Assembly: GCA_018064345.1 (NCBI GenBank)
Contig: JAGHVK010000005.1
Coordinates: 1 to 49,722 of the forward strand
From: Candidatus Cacconaster merdequi
GTDB taxonomy: Bacteria; Bacteroidota; Bacteroidia; Bacteroidales; UBA932
Direction of reading: 5' to 3'
DNA length: 49,722 bases
In this document: positions 34,311 to 44,600 of the stretch, piece after piece
Numbering within the stretch: the first letter of the stretch is position 1
How the letters are laid out: every line of letters starts with the position of its first letter
Position numbers and translations under genes: made by a program
Notes under the pieces: generated by a model
Seen by the model: only the letters and a program-made list of their open reading frames with translations
Told to the model about the DNA's origin: nothing
Database searches by the model: none

Positions 34311-36007
34311 AAGGATATACTGTTAATTGTTAATATGTTCTGAGAAAAGAGGCGGTCGTATCGTGCCCCGGAAGGCAGCGAAGCGGAAAGTTCTTCATCT
34401 TCAAGCGGATTGAAGAGTTCACCGTCTGAATGAACGGAGAAGTCGATTGAACTGTCCCGCAGGACGAGTTTGTAGTCGATGTGGCGTGCATGTCCCTTTT
34501 CTGAAAGAGCCGTTGCAAGATGTGTGCTGCACTCAGCCACCATCCGTGATTTGGCGGAGTTGCACTTTTTCTCTTCAAGGAAGGACACAATGGTGCGGGA
34601 CAGCTCTTCAATCTCCTCGGGGATGGCTGCAACAGACAAGTCGAGTGATGTATATGGCATTTCTTCCGGTATGAGGAGAAGAGGGGACAGATGCCTGTCT
34701 TTCAGACGTATGGCGAATGTTACTATGACGAGCAGCAGTGCTGCGGCAAGCTCTCCCGCAGCGAAGCCGCTCCAAGGATTGATTGCCGGATGTGCCGTGG
34801 CGAGCGAGGCGGCAGCGCTGAATCCTATGAGAGGCAGCAGAGCCTGTGCAACGGAAAGAAGCGTGGCTATGTACTTGTGACCGGATATCTGGTAGATCGG
34901 GACAAGGTCGCCCAATAACGCCATAAGAACTATATATATTGAAAATGAAGGCAATGCGTAGGTCACTGCTGCCATATCACTCTCTGAAGTCACACCGAAA
35001 AGTGCGGAAAGAGCGCGCGGGAAGATGAGTATCACTGCGAAGTACAGCAACAGGCATATTCCAAGGAAACGGTAGGCTCTTGCTGTAAGCATCCGGATGC
35101 CCCGGTAATCACCCATTCCCTTGAGCAGTGAGCCGACAGGCTGTATCGTCCGGTATGTGCCGTTGATGAATACCGTCGAGAATACAAGCAACTGCATACA
35201 GACGGCGTATGCCACAAGTCCGCTGTCACCGAAAGCGGCTGCGGCTATGTTGTTGGAGCAGGCGAACTGCACTGCCACGAGGATACTGCTCAGAAAGAGA
35301 GGCAGCCCGAGTGTAAGCAGCGGTGCGGCCTGGCCTCTTTCCACTTTGGAAGTGAGCTTCAGCTTGCCGCTCTTCCTGAAGTGAGGAAGCACCATCACCA
35401 CGCACACTATGTACATTATGCAGGTGGCCAGTCCTGCACCGGTGATGCCCATTCCGAAGAATCTGATGAATACGACATCAAGGCAGAGGTTCACGGCATT
35501 GCTGACCACAATCGCTCTTGTTGCAAGATGAGGGTCGCCGTCCACCGTGACAAAAGAGTCCAGCACGGTCATCAGCATCATCGGAAGAATCGACAATACC
35601 ATTATCCGAAGGTACAGGCCGGCCATCGGTGCTATACTTTCCGAACTGCACAGTGTGTTGAGCAGAGGCTTGAACAGCAGGTTGCCGGTAATGGTCAGAA
35701 CCACTGCGGCGGAAACGGTCAGGAACAGGGTGAGGGAGAAGGCACTGTCGGCCTTCGTGCGTTCTCCTTTCCCGATGGCCATCCCGGTGAGCATCGTGCC
35801 TCCGGCCGCAAGCAGCACGGAAATCGAGAACACGGCCTGAAGTACAGGCTTGCATATATTGACTGCAGCAAGGGCTCCGCTTCCAAGAAGATTGCCCACT
35901 ATCGAAGCATCCACGATGCTGGCTATCTGCGCGGCGGCGACAGTCATTATGGATGCTCCAAGGTAGCTCCTGAATGCTTTTCCTACAAGATGTGAAGTCC
36001 TTTTCAA
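34307..36007 (-). CDS. MATE-family exporter fused to an RsbW-like ATPase domain
   Basis: The first 430 or so residues form a twelve-helix MATE exporter (MOP superfamily; SYLGASIMTVAAAQIASIV begins helix 1), which normally extrudes small molecules using an ion gradient. The last 120 residues resemble histidine-kinase-like ATPases of the RsbW/anti-sigma type: AECSTHLA at the N-box, HSDGELFNP at the G1 box, and a closing SQNILTINSIS strand. The Mg-binding Asn of the N-box is His here, so ATP binding may be lost. The frame opens at 36262, but codons before 36013 overlap the PaaK-like gene. I take TTG 36007 as start; TTG 36013 is equally possible and no ATG fits. It lies 14 bases after the second PaaK-like gene, in the NRPS operon. 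Confidence 0.82.
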   Translation of the reverse strand: MKRTSHLVGKAFRSYLGASIMTVAAAQIASIVDASIVGNLLGSGALAAVNICKPVLQAVFSISVLLAAGGTMLTGMAIGKGERTKADSAFSLTLFLTVSAAVVLTITGNLLFKPLLNTLCSSESIAPMAGLYLRIMVLSILPMMLMTVLDSFVTVDGDPHLATRAIVVSNAVNLCLDVVFIRFFGMGITGAGLATCIMYIVCVVMVLPHFRKSGKLKLTSKVERGQAAPLLTLGLPLFLSSILVAVQFACSNNIAAAAFGDSGLVAYAVCMQLLVFSTVFINGTYRTIQPVGSLLKGMGDYRGIRMLTARAYRFLGICLLLYFAVILIFPRALSALFGVTSESDMAAVTYALPSFSIYIVLMALLGDLVPIYQISGHKYIATLLSVAQALLPLIGFSAAASLATAHPAINPWSGFAAGELAAALLLVIVTFAIRLKDRHLSPLLLIPEEMPYTSLDLSVAAIPEEIEELSRTIVSFLEEKKCNSAKSRMVAECSTHLATALSEKGHARHIDYKLVLRDSSIDFSVHSDGELFNPLEDEELSASLPSGARYDRLFSQNILTINSISL

Positions 36008-36025
36008 TTTCAAGACAGGTTCTAA
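36008..36025 (-). repeat. Dispersed repeat joining a stop and a TTG start
   Basis: On the minus strand TTAGAACCTGTCTTGAAA includes the TAG of the PaaK-like gene and one of the two TTG codons that can start the MATE fusion gene. Confidence 0.6.
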
Positions 36026-37278
36026 TCCACTCTGTGGTCTATGACTTTCTTTATCTTCCCGGTGATAGGGTTGCGCGGCAGGCTTCCCAGCTCCACAGGA
36101 ACCACCTCGTACCTGCGGAAGAAGCCTATCTTCAAGCCGCCCCCGATATCCTTTATCCTGCTGGAGAGTATCTTTTCGAGTCTGCGGGCATCTTCGGCAC
36201 ATCCGGCAGGATTGTCGCACTCGACGCTTACGACAAGGTCCATCCGGTTGCCTGCATCGCACATCTCTATCTGGAAATTAAGGCTGAAAGCATCCACTTC
36301 GCTGACAGCGCGCTCGAACTCTCCGACGGTCACATAAGCACCGCCCAACTTGAAGTCCTCACCCGCACGGCCGGCAAGACGATACTTTCCATCACCGCTC
36401 CAAAGCGCAACGTCACCGATGCGGTATCGCAGGACAGGATGAAACTTGCGGACAAGGCTGGTGACGAGTATCTCTCCTGTCTCGCCCGGTCCGACAGGCC
36501 GCATAGTTTCAGGATCGACTATTTCTATCAGCTGGAAATCATCGAGGGTGTGGTACTCCCCGAAGCCGCAGTCTTCGCTCTGATATCCCATTATCCCGCA
36601 GTCTCCGCTGCTGTAGGCAAGAGGCTTTATCTCCTCCACTCCCAGCCATTTGCGAACATAGCTTTCCGATTCGCGGCTCATCTGCTCTCCCGCGAAGCAT
36701 ATCAGTCTCAGTCCTTCGAAAGGTTTTCCCTCCTTCTTCGCAAGGTCGGCCATAAGCACGAAGAAGGTTGGAAGCGACATCATTACAGTCGGCTTGTATT
36801 CGCGGCACAGCTTGTAGGCCTCCTCCACACCTATGTTGGCTGAAATAGGAAGATCGACGCAGTGGCTGCGCATTATAGTTTCGTGAGCACCTATGAAAGA
36901 CGGCCACAGATGACCGGCCACGAAGAGGTTTGCCACACGGTCTTCTTCATTCACGCCCAGGCGGCGGAACGCTTCGGCCTGTCTGTCGCAGAATATGTCC
37001 CATTCCTCTCTTTTGAGCACGATTGTGCGTGCTACACCGGAACTTCCTCCCGTGCTGCTGATTATTGCATCCGAAAGAGGTCCGGTGAACATCGATTCAG
37101 AACGCGGGTAGGTGTTGTCGTACAGTTCGCTTCTTTCGAGGACAGGGATTCGGTACCAGTCGTCCCAGGTCTGAGGCTGGGGAGTATTACGGTATTTTTC
37201 AGCGTAATAAGGTGCTTTTTTCGCTGCCTGCAGTATCTCTGATGCAAGTTCCAGCTGGCTTTGACTGAAGTTTTTCAT
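36022..37278 (-). CDS. PaaK-like adenylate-forming enzyme (second of two)
   Basis: The 418-residue protein is in the phenylacetate-CoA ligase/AMP-binding group. It has the phosphate-binding loop SSTGGSSGVAR (about 72-82), LAYSSGDCGIMGYQ near 215, and RYRIGDVALWSGDGKYRLAGRAGEDFK near 285, where Asp binds the AMP ribose and GRAGE is the hinge. A C-terminal lid follows, ending NPITGKIKKVIDHR with the likely catalytic Lys. Such enzymes activate aryl or acyl acids as adenylates and then CoA thioesters. Next to the NRPS it could supply the acyl starter. It starts 13 bases after the first PaaK-like gene, with a repeat copy across the gap. Confidence 0.88.
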   Translation of the reverse strand: MKNFSQSQLELASEILQAAKKAPYYAEKYRNTPQPQTWDDWYRIPVLERSELYDNTYPRSESMFTGPLSDAIISSTGGSSGVARTIVLKREEWDIFCDRQAEAFRRLGVNEEDRVANLFVAGHLWPSFIGAHETIMRSHCVDLPISANIGVEEAYKLCREYKPTVMMSLPTFFVLMADLAKKEGKPFEGLRLICFAGEQMSRESESYVRKWLGVEEIKPLAYSSGDCGIMGYQSEDCGFGEYHTLDDFQLIEIVDPETMRPVGPGETGEILVTSLVRKFHPVLRYRIGDVALWSGDGKYRLAGRAGEDFKLGGAYVTVGEFERAVSEVDAFSLNFQIEMCDAGNRMDLVVSVECDNPAGCAEDARRLEKILSSRIKDIGGGLKIGFFRRYEVVPVELGSLPRNPITGKIKKVIDHRVD

Positions 37279-37294
37279 TCCAAAACAGTTACTA
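37276..37294 (-). repeat. Dispersed repeat bridging the two PaaK-like genes
   Basis: On the minus strand TAGTAACTGTTTTGGAATG begins with the stop of the first PaaK-like gene and ends with the ATG of the second. It differs from the consensus at two or three bases. Confidence 0.5.
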
Positions 37295-38638
37295 TATTAC
37301 GAAACGGTGTTTGAGGTTGGCTTGAAGTGAGGATATGTCCTTGGTGGTGACGGTGATGAGCGGCTTGCCGAAAGATTTGACGAGGTTGCCGTACTTGATG
37401 CTGAACTCTGCATTGTTGGAACAGAGGAAATCAATCAGGAGCGTTTTGAATCTTTCAGAGGAGGCGTGGCTTTCACCGCGAGTGTAGATTATGAACTCGA
37501 ATATGCTGATCTCCTCCTCCTTTGCTTCGTGGACGGTATAGAGTCCGCCGTAGCCCTCCGAGTCGGGAAGTGAGAGGAGGTGGTTCTGTATGTCGCTTAT
37601 CATCAGGTTGGTACCGTAGAATATCACGGCGTTGTCGGCTCTTCCGCAGACAAACATAATCTCCGTTGGCAGCCCTTCAAGGATGCTGTCGGGGACAATT
37701 CCTTGCAGATCGGAGCGCTTGAGCATGCCTCCGCAGTCGTTGGTGTCGTATCTTACAAGAGGTATGAACTGGTCCTTCGTGACCACTATGTGTGAATCGA
37801 TTATCTCCACGAGGCAGTCCGGCGTCATCTCAAGTATCATCGGGGTATCTTCCGTGCCGAAGAACCGTCTGCTTTCGGCAGGGTGTCCGGCAAACCATTT
37901 GCGAAGACGGATAGATGGTACGGTCTCGACAGAGACAGCCCCGGTGTCGGCGCTTCCGTAGCCGGTCCACAGGACGCTCGTTGCATCAGCGGGATGCCCG
38001 TATTCGGCACAGATGTGCTCGCGCAGGTTCTCGGTGAAATATTCTCCGACGACAGGGAAATAGGTTGAGGCCGGTTTCAGCTTCACATCTTCCTTCCTTA
38101 GCAGGGCGGAGATTATCGGAATGTTCGAAGGATTGGTGATGATGAGCAGCTGGTCATACCTGTCGTGATAACTCTTTATAACTTCCACTGCGGCACGAAG
38201 GTCAAGCCCCGGCGTCGCTATGGTGAAGTTGTATTTTCCGGAAAGCCCGACCAGACGGATGGCGGTCGCAATCTGCATCCCGCCTATCCACATCCCGAAA
38301 GCGAGACATTCTATGCAGAGCGTGCTCCGGGAGTCGATGTGATAGTGGTCGATGAACATCTGTTCTATGCCGAGGACGTAAGCTTTTTCGTCGCACGGGC
38401 GTTTCGGCCAGAATACGGCTCCTGACTTTGAGAATCCGCTGCTTGCTCCGATAAGGTGAATCCCGTCGAGACTGCCTCCACGGCACAACTCCTCAAGCGG
38501 GTTGGAAAGCAGGTAGCTGTGCTTTGTGATAACAGGCAGACTGTCAAATCTTTCTGGAAAGATTTCACCGGCCGTTCTCCTGTATGCCGGGACGCTGTCC
38601 CAGACTTCGTGAGCGAATTTCAAGTAATCGTTTGCCAT
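37292..38638 (-). CDS. Divergent PaaK-like adenylate-forming enzyme (first of two)
   Basis: The 448-residue protein also has the PaaK fold, but its phosphate loop reads GASSGFSKSGAVFWP (near 64) instead of the common SSGTTGxP. Later motifs are recognisable: TGYGSADTGAVSVET near 225, VRYDTNDCGGMLKRSD near 295, and FVCGRADNAVIFYGTNLMIS near 330. It is too unlike its neighbour to be a recent duplicate. It may activate an acid, or load a carrier protein directly as some family members do. It begins five bases after the NRPS stop, so it is tightly coupled to it. Confidence 0.85.
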   Translation of the reverse strand: MANDYLKFAHEVWDSVPAYRRTAGEIFPERFDSLPVITKHSYLLSNPLEELCRGGSLDGIHLIGASSGFSKSGAVFWPKRPCDEKAYVLGIEQMFIDHYHIDSRSTLCIECLAFGMWIGGMQIATAIRLVGLSGKYNFTIATPGLDLRAAVEVIKSYHDRYDQLLIITNPSNIPIISALLRKEDVKLKPASTYFPVVGEYFTENLREHICAEYGHPADATSVLWTGYGSADTGAVSVETVPSIRLRKWFAGHPAESRRFFGTEDTPMILEMTPDCLVEIIDSHIVVTKDQFIPLVRYDTNDCGGMLKRSDLQGIVPDSILEGLPTEIMFVCGRADNAVIFYGTNLMISDIQNHLLSLPDSEGYGGLYTVHEAKEEEISIFEFIIYTRGESHASSERFKTLLIDFLCSNNAEFSIKYGNLVKSFGKPLITVTTKDISSLQANLKHRFVI

Positions 38639-38643
38639 ATATC

Positions 38644-41600
38644 TTATCTCTTTATTTCATTTCCGAAGAAGCCGAGGCTCTGTATCTTGAGCAGGAACTG
38701 TTCCATATAGTCCCAGGTGGTGGTGTTCCACTGGAACCCGAGATGCATAAGCACTACTGTGGTGTAGATTGAAGTGTATGTGTTGAAGATGGCGCTCCTG
38801 CCGTCGCTCCTGCCAGAGTAGGCCAGCAGGGATTGGAGGATGTCGGCCTTTTCGGGGTCTTCAAGAGCTTTCTTGAGCTCACGCTCGAATCTGCCGTTGT
38901 CCACTGGCTTTATGGTCAGGCCAGCCTTGTTCATACAGTTGATTACGTCCGCCACGAGAGACCTGTGGGAATTTGACACGTGGAAGACAACGCATCTGTC
39001 GTTTGTCCCTGCAAGCAGGCAGATGGCTCTTGCCGTGTCATCTATCGGAGAAAGTTCGGTCTGAGAGACAAGTGCATCGTACGGAGCCACGCCCAAGGTG
39101 CGGAATGCCTTCAGACGCCCCATATATGAGTTGCTGTAAGAGTTTATCTGAAATTCTCCGTCACGGCTTCTCGGAGCAAGGTTTCCGAGACGCATAATCT
39201 TGGCTTTCAATCCTTTGAGCGCAATAGCTTCAAGTATGGAACGCTCGGCGATGAACTTCGAGCGGGAGTACTTGTTCTCGAGCTGCTGTCCGAAATAGAA
39301 TTCATCCTCCCTGAGTATGTGCGGTGCAGTGACTCCATCCTCCTTGAAGCTTATGCCTCCGATGCTGCCTGTTGATGTCTGGACAAACAGGGCTCCGCTC
39401 CGCAGACAGAGGTCGATGCAGTTGGCCACCCCACCTATGTTGATATCCTCGATGTCCGTTCCTGCTGAGAAATGCTTGACGTTGGCAGCGCAGTTTATCA
39501 GGGTGTCGATCTTTTCGTTGAAATAGTCGAAAGGTTTTGTTACGTCGCCGTCCACCACGAACAGTCTCTTGCCGAACTCTTGAGCGTAGGAGTCGTCAAA
39601 ATAGTAGAACAGGAGGGTCTGCAGCCTGATTTCAGGGGACTTGCCTTTGCCTCCCCTTACCAGACAGTATATCGCAGGTACATCCTTGTCCTTGAGAAGT
39701 TCGTACAGGATGTGGATTCCGAGATAGCCTGTCGCTCCCGTCAGGAATACTCTTCCGAGAGGCCGTTTGGAAGTGTCGTTGAGGTAGGTTGTGACGTTGT
39801 TCGCACGGATTGTCTTTTCTATGAGGCTGTAGTCGTATCCGGTGATTTCCCTGTCTTCCTCTTCTTCAGACTGTTTCCCGATGCTTTCGCCACCACTGGC
39901 GAATGAAGCCATCTCCCCTGGGGTAGGGAAGTTGAAGATATCCTTGTATGCAATCTGATACCCTCCGTGGGATATGGCTACGGAAAGCCTCATAGCCATA
40001 AGCGACGTGCCGCCGATCTCAAAGAAGTTGTCCGTTATGCCGACTCTTTCCAGGTTGAGCGTTCTTGCAACAGCGTCGCAGAAGAATCTTTCCACATCGT
40101 TGCGTGGCTCAATGTACTCCGATGCGGCAGCCTTTGGCTCAGGAAGATGCCTTGTGTCAATCTTTCCCGCCGGGGTCACCGGCATAGTGTCGAGTTTTAT
40201 GAAGATGGAAGGTACCATATATGGCGTGAGCTTTTCCTGCATCCCGGCCTTGATTGATGCAATGTCGGTCGGGGTGCTTTCGGTGTAATATGCTACGAGC
40301 TTGTCCTGCCCGCTGACCTTCCGGATTACGACAACACATTGCCTGACTCCGTTCTGACGGCTCATAACTGATTCTATTTCACCGAGCTCAATACGCAGTC
40401 CGTTAAGTTTCACCTGGCTGTCGGTGCGACCGAGAATCAATACCGCGCCATTTTCGTCCCATCTTGCAAGGTCACCCGATTTGTAAGCCCTCAGTCCGTT
40501 CCATTCTATGAATGATGCAGCCGTCTTTTCCGGTAGGTTGTGATAACCCGGGCTGAGAGACGGGCCGCTTATCAGCAATTCTCCGGTCACTCCCGCAGGA
40601 AGTTCGTTGCCGTCGCAGTCGATTATGAATTCCGAGAATCCCGGAAGAGGACGTCCCACCGTAATCTCTTCAGAGTCATTTACTCTTGAGGCGTTGCAGC
40701 AGATTGTGATTTCGGTCGGGCCGTACATATTGAAGATGTCGGCATCGGTTATCTCTTTCAGCCTCCTGACAAGAGAAGATGGGAGTTTCTCTCCTCCCAT
40801 CTGCACTATGCGGCAGGAGGCGACAATCTCGCGATATTCCGGTATCTCCATATAGGTTTCTATGCGGGATGGCGTTCCGCTGAGGACATCAGCACCGGTT
40901 TCCCTGTAGAGCGCGGCAAGCCGCAGACTGTCAGTAGTGGCTTGTTCATCTGCCAGTACGAGGGTCTTGCCGTTGAAGAGGGCCGTGCCATATTCCAGTA
41001 TTGAGAGGTCGAAAGAGACTGTGGCGCTGCAGACGACTCCCTTCGAAGCCGTGGCCACAGCGTATGTATGAGGATTGTCAGGGTGAGGGGAGAGGTAGTT
41101 GCTTATTCCGCGATGCTGGATCATCACACCTTTTGGCGTACCCGTCGAGCCGCTTGTGTAGATCAGGTATGCAAGGTCATCTTCTGACACTTCAACCCCT
41201 GTGACTGACTCGCTGCATTCCGCCGACTTCCTGACAAGGTCTTCTATGTCGATGGCCCTTCCCGGGTAGTCGGAGGTCTTGTCCGCGGTGGTTATCACGA
41301 ATCTTCCCTCTGAATCTCCGAGTATGTAGGAGATTCTCTCCACCGGGTATTCAGGGTCCATAGGAATGTATGCCGCACCGCATTTCATCACGGCAAGCGC
41401 CGCCACGAGGAAGTCACTGCGGCGAGGGAGCAGCAGCACAACCTTGTCCGAACGGTGCAGACCCTCTTTTATCAGAGCGTTCGCCATCCTGCCGGCTGCA
41501 TCGTTGAATTCCTTGTAGGTGAGCGTGCGGTCGCAGGCTGTCACGGCAGTGGCCTCAGGTGTGAGGCGGGCCCACCGCTCTATTCCTTCGTGGAAAGTAT

Positions 41601-44600
41601 GTACTTGAAAATCAGCATCCGATGTGCGATGGAACTTCTCAAGTACCGCCTTCCTCTCTTCGCTCAACATACTTGTCTTGTTGATTGGTGAGTCAGGTGA
41701 TGCCTTCATTGTACGGGCAACAGTGACAATGCTTTCGCCGAGCGACTGCATCAGAAAGCGGCTGTAGAGCGAATCATCGTACTGGAGAACTACTGAAGGC
41801 ACTCCGTCGTGAAGTTCCACGAGCACGCCTATCTTGAATTTTGGAGCATCAAGTCCGAACGAGCCTGCCGCAACGCTTTCACCGTTTACCTTGTATTCGG
41901 AGAGAACGTCCATCTGGTATGCGTAGGTTATTGCCGCAGAGTAGCCGTAATCTGCCGCAATGAGGGAGAACGGATAGTTTTCGCGGGCGATGGTACTTCG
42001 GAAAGTGGCGGACACCTCTTTCAGATATTCGCTCACGCTCTGGTTTCTGATATGCATCGATACCGGCAGAGTATTGACGAACATCCCGACAGTCGAAGCT
42101 ATGTCGAGATTTCCTCTTCCGCTGCTGACCGTAGAGATGTATATGTCTTTCGTACTTGCATAACGCCCAATCGCATAGCCTGATGCGGCAAGCCAGAGGT
42201 CTGCGGCGGTAATACCCTCGATATCCGTCACAAGGCACTCCTCCGGGATTCTGACTGCCACTTCCGCCTGTTTGCCCGGTGCTGCTCCTGATATGTCGGA
42301 AGATATTTCAGTGACTGTCTCGAACTCTTTCAATTCATCGGCGAAGAATGCCTTGTACTCTTTGAAGGCCACGCTTGAAGCGAATAATTCCTGGTCGCGG
42401 CAGTAGTCGAGATAGGTGTAACCCTCTTCCTTGATTGAGACGCCTTCAATCTCCTGAATCATCTCCTGCAGCATAATGTCGTAAGAGCTTCCGTCGCATA
42501 CGAGGTGGTGGATGTCCATAAGGAGCACCGGCCCTTGTGAAGCGTCCCGGGACTTTATTATCACTGCTCTCCAGAGCGTATCGGAAGCAAGGTTGAAAGG
42601 ACGCACGAAGGTCTTCTTCTCTTCTTCCACATCAGCGTTCCTTATGTCGATGGATGCCGCAGGCACATTCTCGGGGATTGTCTGGATTATGTCGTCCTTG
42701 CCATCGTCCACAAAACGGGCGGAGAGCTCCGGATGCGCCAGGATTACCTTCTCCACTGCATCCCGCAGTTTTTCACAGCTGACGGATGAAGGGAAACGGA
42801 TTTCCATAGGAATGTTGTAGAGGGTGCTGTCAGGGTTTGCAATGCAGTCCACATAGACACCCTGCTGCGGGAAAGAGAGCTTCGCGGAGCCATATCTGAG
42901 TGACTCCTTCCTCTCTTCCTCTGACTTCGGAGAATCTTTCCGGCTTGTGGCCGCGTCGCCTCCGAATGTCTCTTCAAGAATGATGTTCTCGATGTCTGCA
43001 ACCGAAGCTCCATCGAGTATGCTGCTTCCGCTTATCCTGACTCCGAACTGTTTGAAAAGCTGGACGGAGAGCCTCATAGAAAGGATTGATGAGAGACCTT
43101 GTGCCGAAAGAGGCCGGGTGATTCCCTCTACGGGATTCCCCGTGAGTTTTGCCGTGAGGTCAAGTATTCTCTTTTCAAGGTAGTTTGGCTCGCGGTCAGG
43201 CCCGGCATCCGCAGACGATGTCTCTTCCGCTTTCGGTACAGGCAGCTTCCTGCGGTCCACTTTCTGATTGACGTTCAGAGGAATGGCATCAATCTGCATA
43301 GTTACGGCAGGCACCATATATGACGGCTTCCGCTCCAGGATGAATCTGTTGAGGGCTGATATGTCCACTGCGGCCTCGCTTACCACATAAGCCGCTATGA
43401 ACTTTCCTCCGCTTTCAAGGTCAAAGGCCTGCACAGTGGCATCTTTTATCCCTTCGAACTCCCTTATGACAGCCTCCACTTCCTTGAGCTCGATTCTGAA
43501 TCCGCGAATCTTGACCTGTCCGTCACGACGCCCTACGAATTCTATGTTTCCGTCTGTGCGGTAGCGTACTATGTCGCCTGAACAGTAGGAATCCCTTCCG
43601 AATCTTCCGAATACCTCCGCTGTCTTTTCGGGAAGGTTCAGATAGCCTTTCGAAATCTGGTCCCCCAATACCACCAGTTCGCCACAGGCTCCCACAGGCA
43701 CTCTTCTTCCGTTCTTGTCCACTATGATGCAGGATATTGTGTCAAGAGGTCTTCCGATAGGGATATCTTTCTCGTAGTGTGTGACCGGGAAGGTTGTGGT
43801 GAATACGGTACATTCGGTAGGGCCGTAGGCGTTGTACAACCTGTAGCTCTCCGGAACGGCGGATATGGAAGGCATCTTCTCACCTCCTATTGTGAGATGC
43901 TTCAGGGTCGGGTGACTTGCAAAGGATACTGCGAACTGATAGCCCACCTGGGTGGTCATAAAGCTGTGAGTGACCTTGTTAGCGGCCATATAGTCCGAAA
44001 GTGCTTCGAGGTCGAGACGTGTTTCTTCCGGAACGATGCATACTCCGGCCCCGGTAGTGAGAGCCGCATAGAGGTCCATCATATCGGCATCGAAGCCGAA
44101 GGATGCGTATGCGAGGACGACTCCGTTGCTGTCAAGCGAGTAATAACGCCTGTACCAGTCGCAGAATGTGACTATGTTGTGCTGGCTGATGCGCACCCCC
44201 TTCGGTTTTCCGGTTGAACCTGAGGTGTACAGGAGTATGAATATGTCGTCACCGGTGCAGCCTCGCAACTCTTTGACGGATTGAGGAAGATTGCCGGTTT
44301 CATCCGTGAAGAGGACATTCCCTTCGTACCCGCTGACAAGAGGACGCAGGTCCCGGTCTGCTATGAGCAGTCCCGCACCGCTGTCCCGGAGCATATATTC
44401 CAGCCTTTCGGCCGGATAGCTCGGGTCAAGAGGCTGGTATGTGGCTCCTGCCTTCATTGCGGCAAGAGTGTATGCCGGAAACATCTCCGACCGGTTCACC
44501 ATTATCGCCACAACTTCGCTTTCGATTGCAGCGGCAATCCTGTCGCTCAACCTGTCGAGTTCGCGGTAGGTGAGCGAGTGTTCCCTGAAGGTTACTGCGA

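Noticed and set aside
36014-36262. Upstream extension of the MATE fusion frame
   Set aside because: The 83 residues are Arg/Cys/Gln-rich shadow sequence inside the PaaK-like gene. The exporter fold begins at the TTG codons near 36007-36013.
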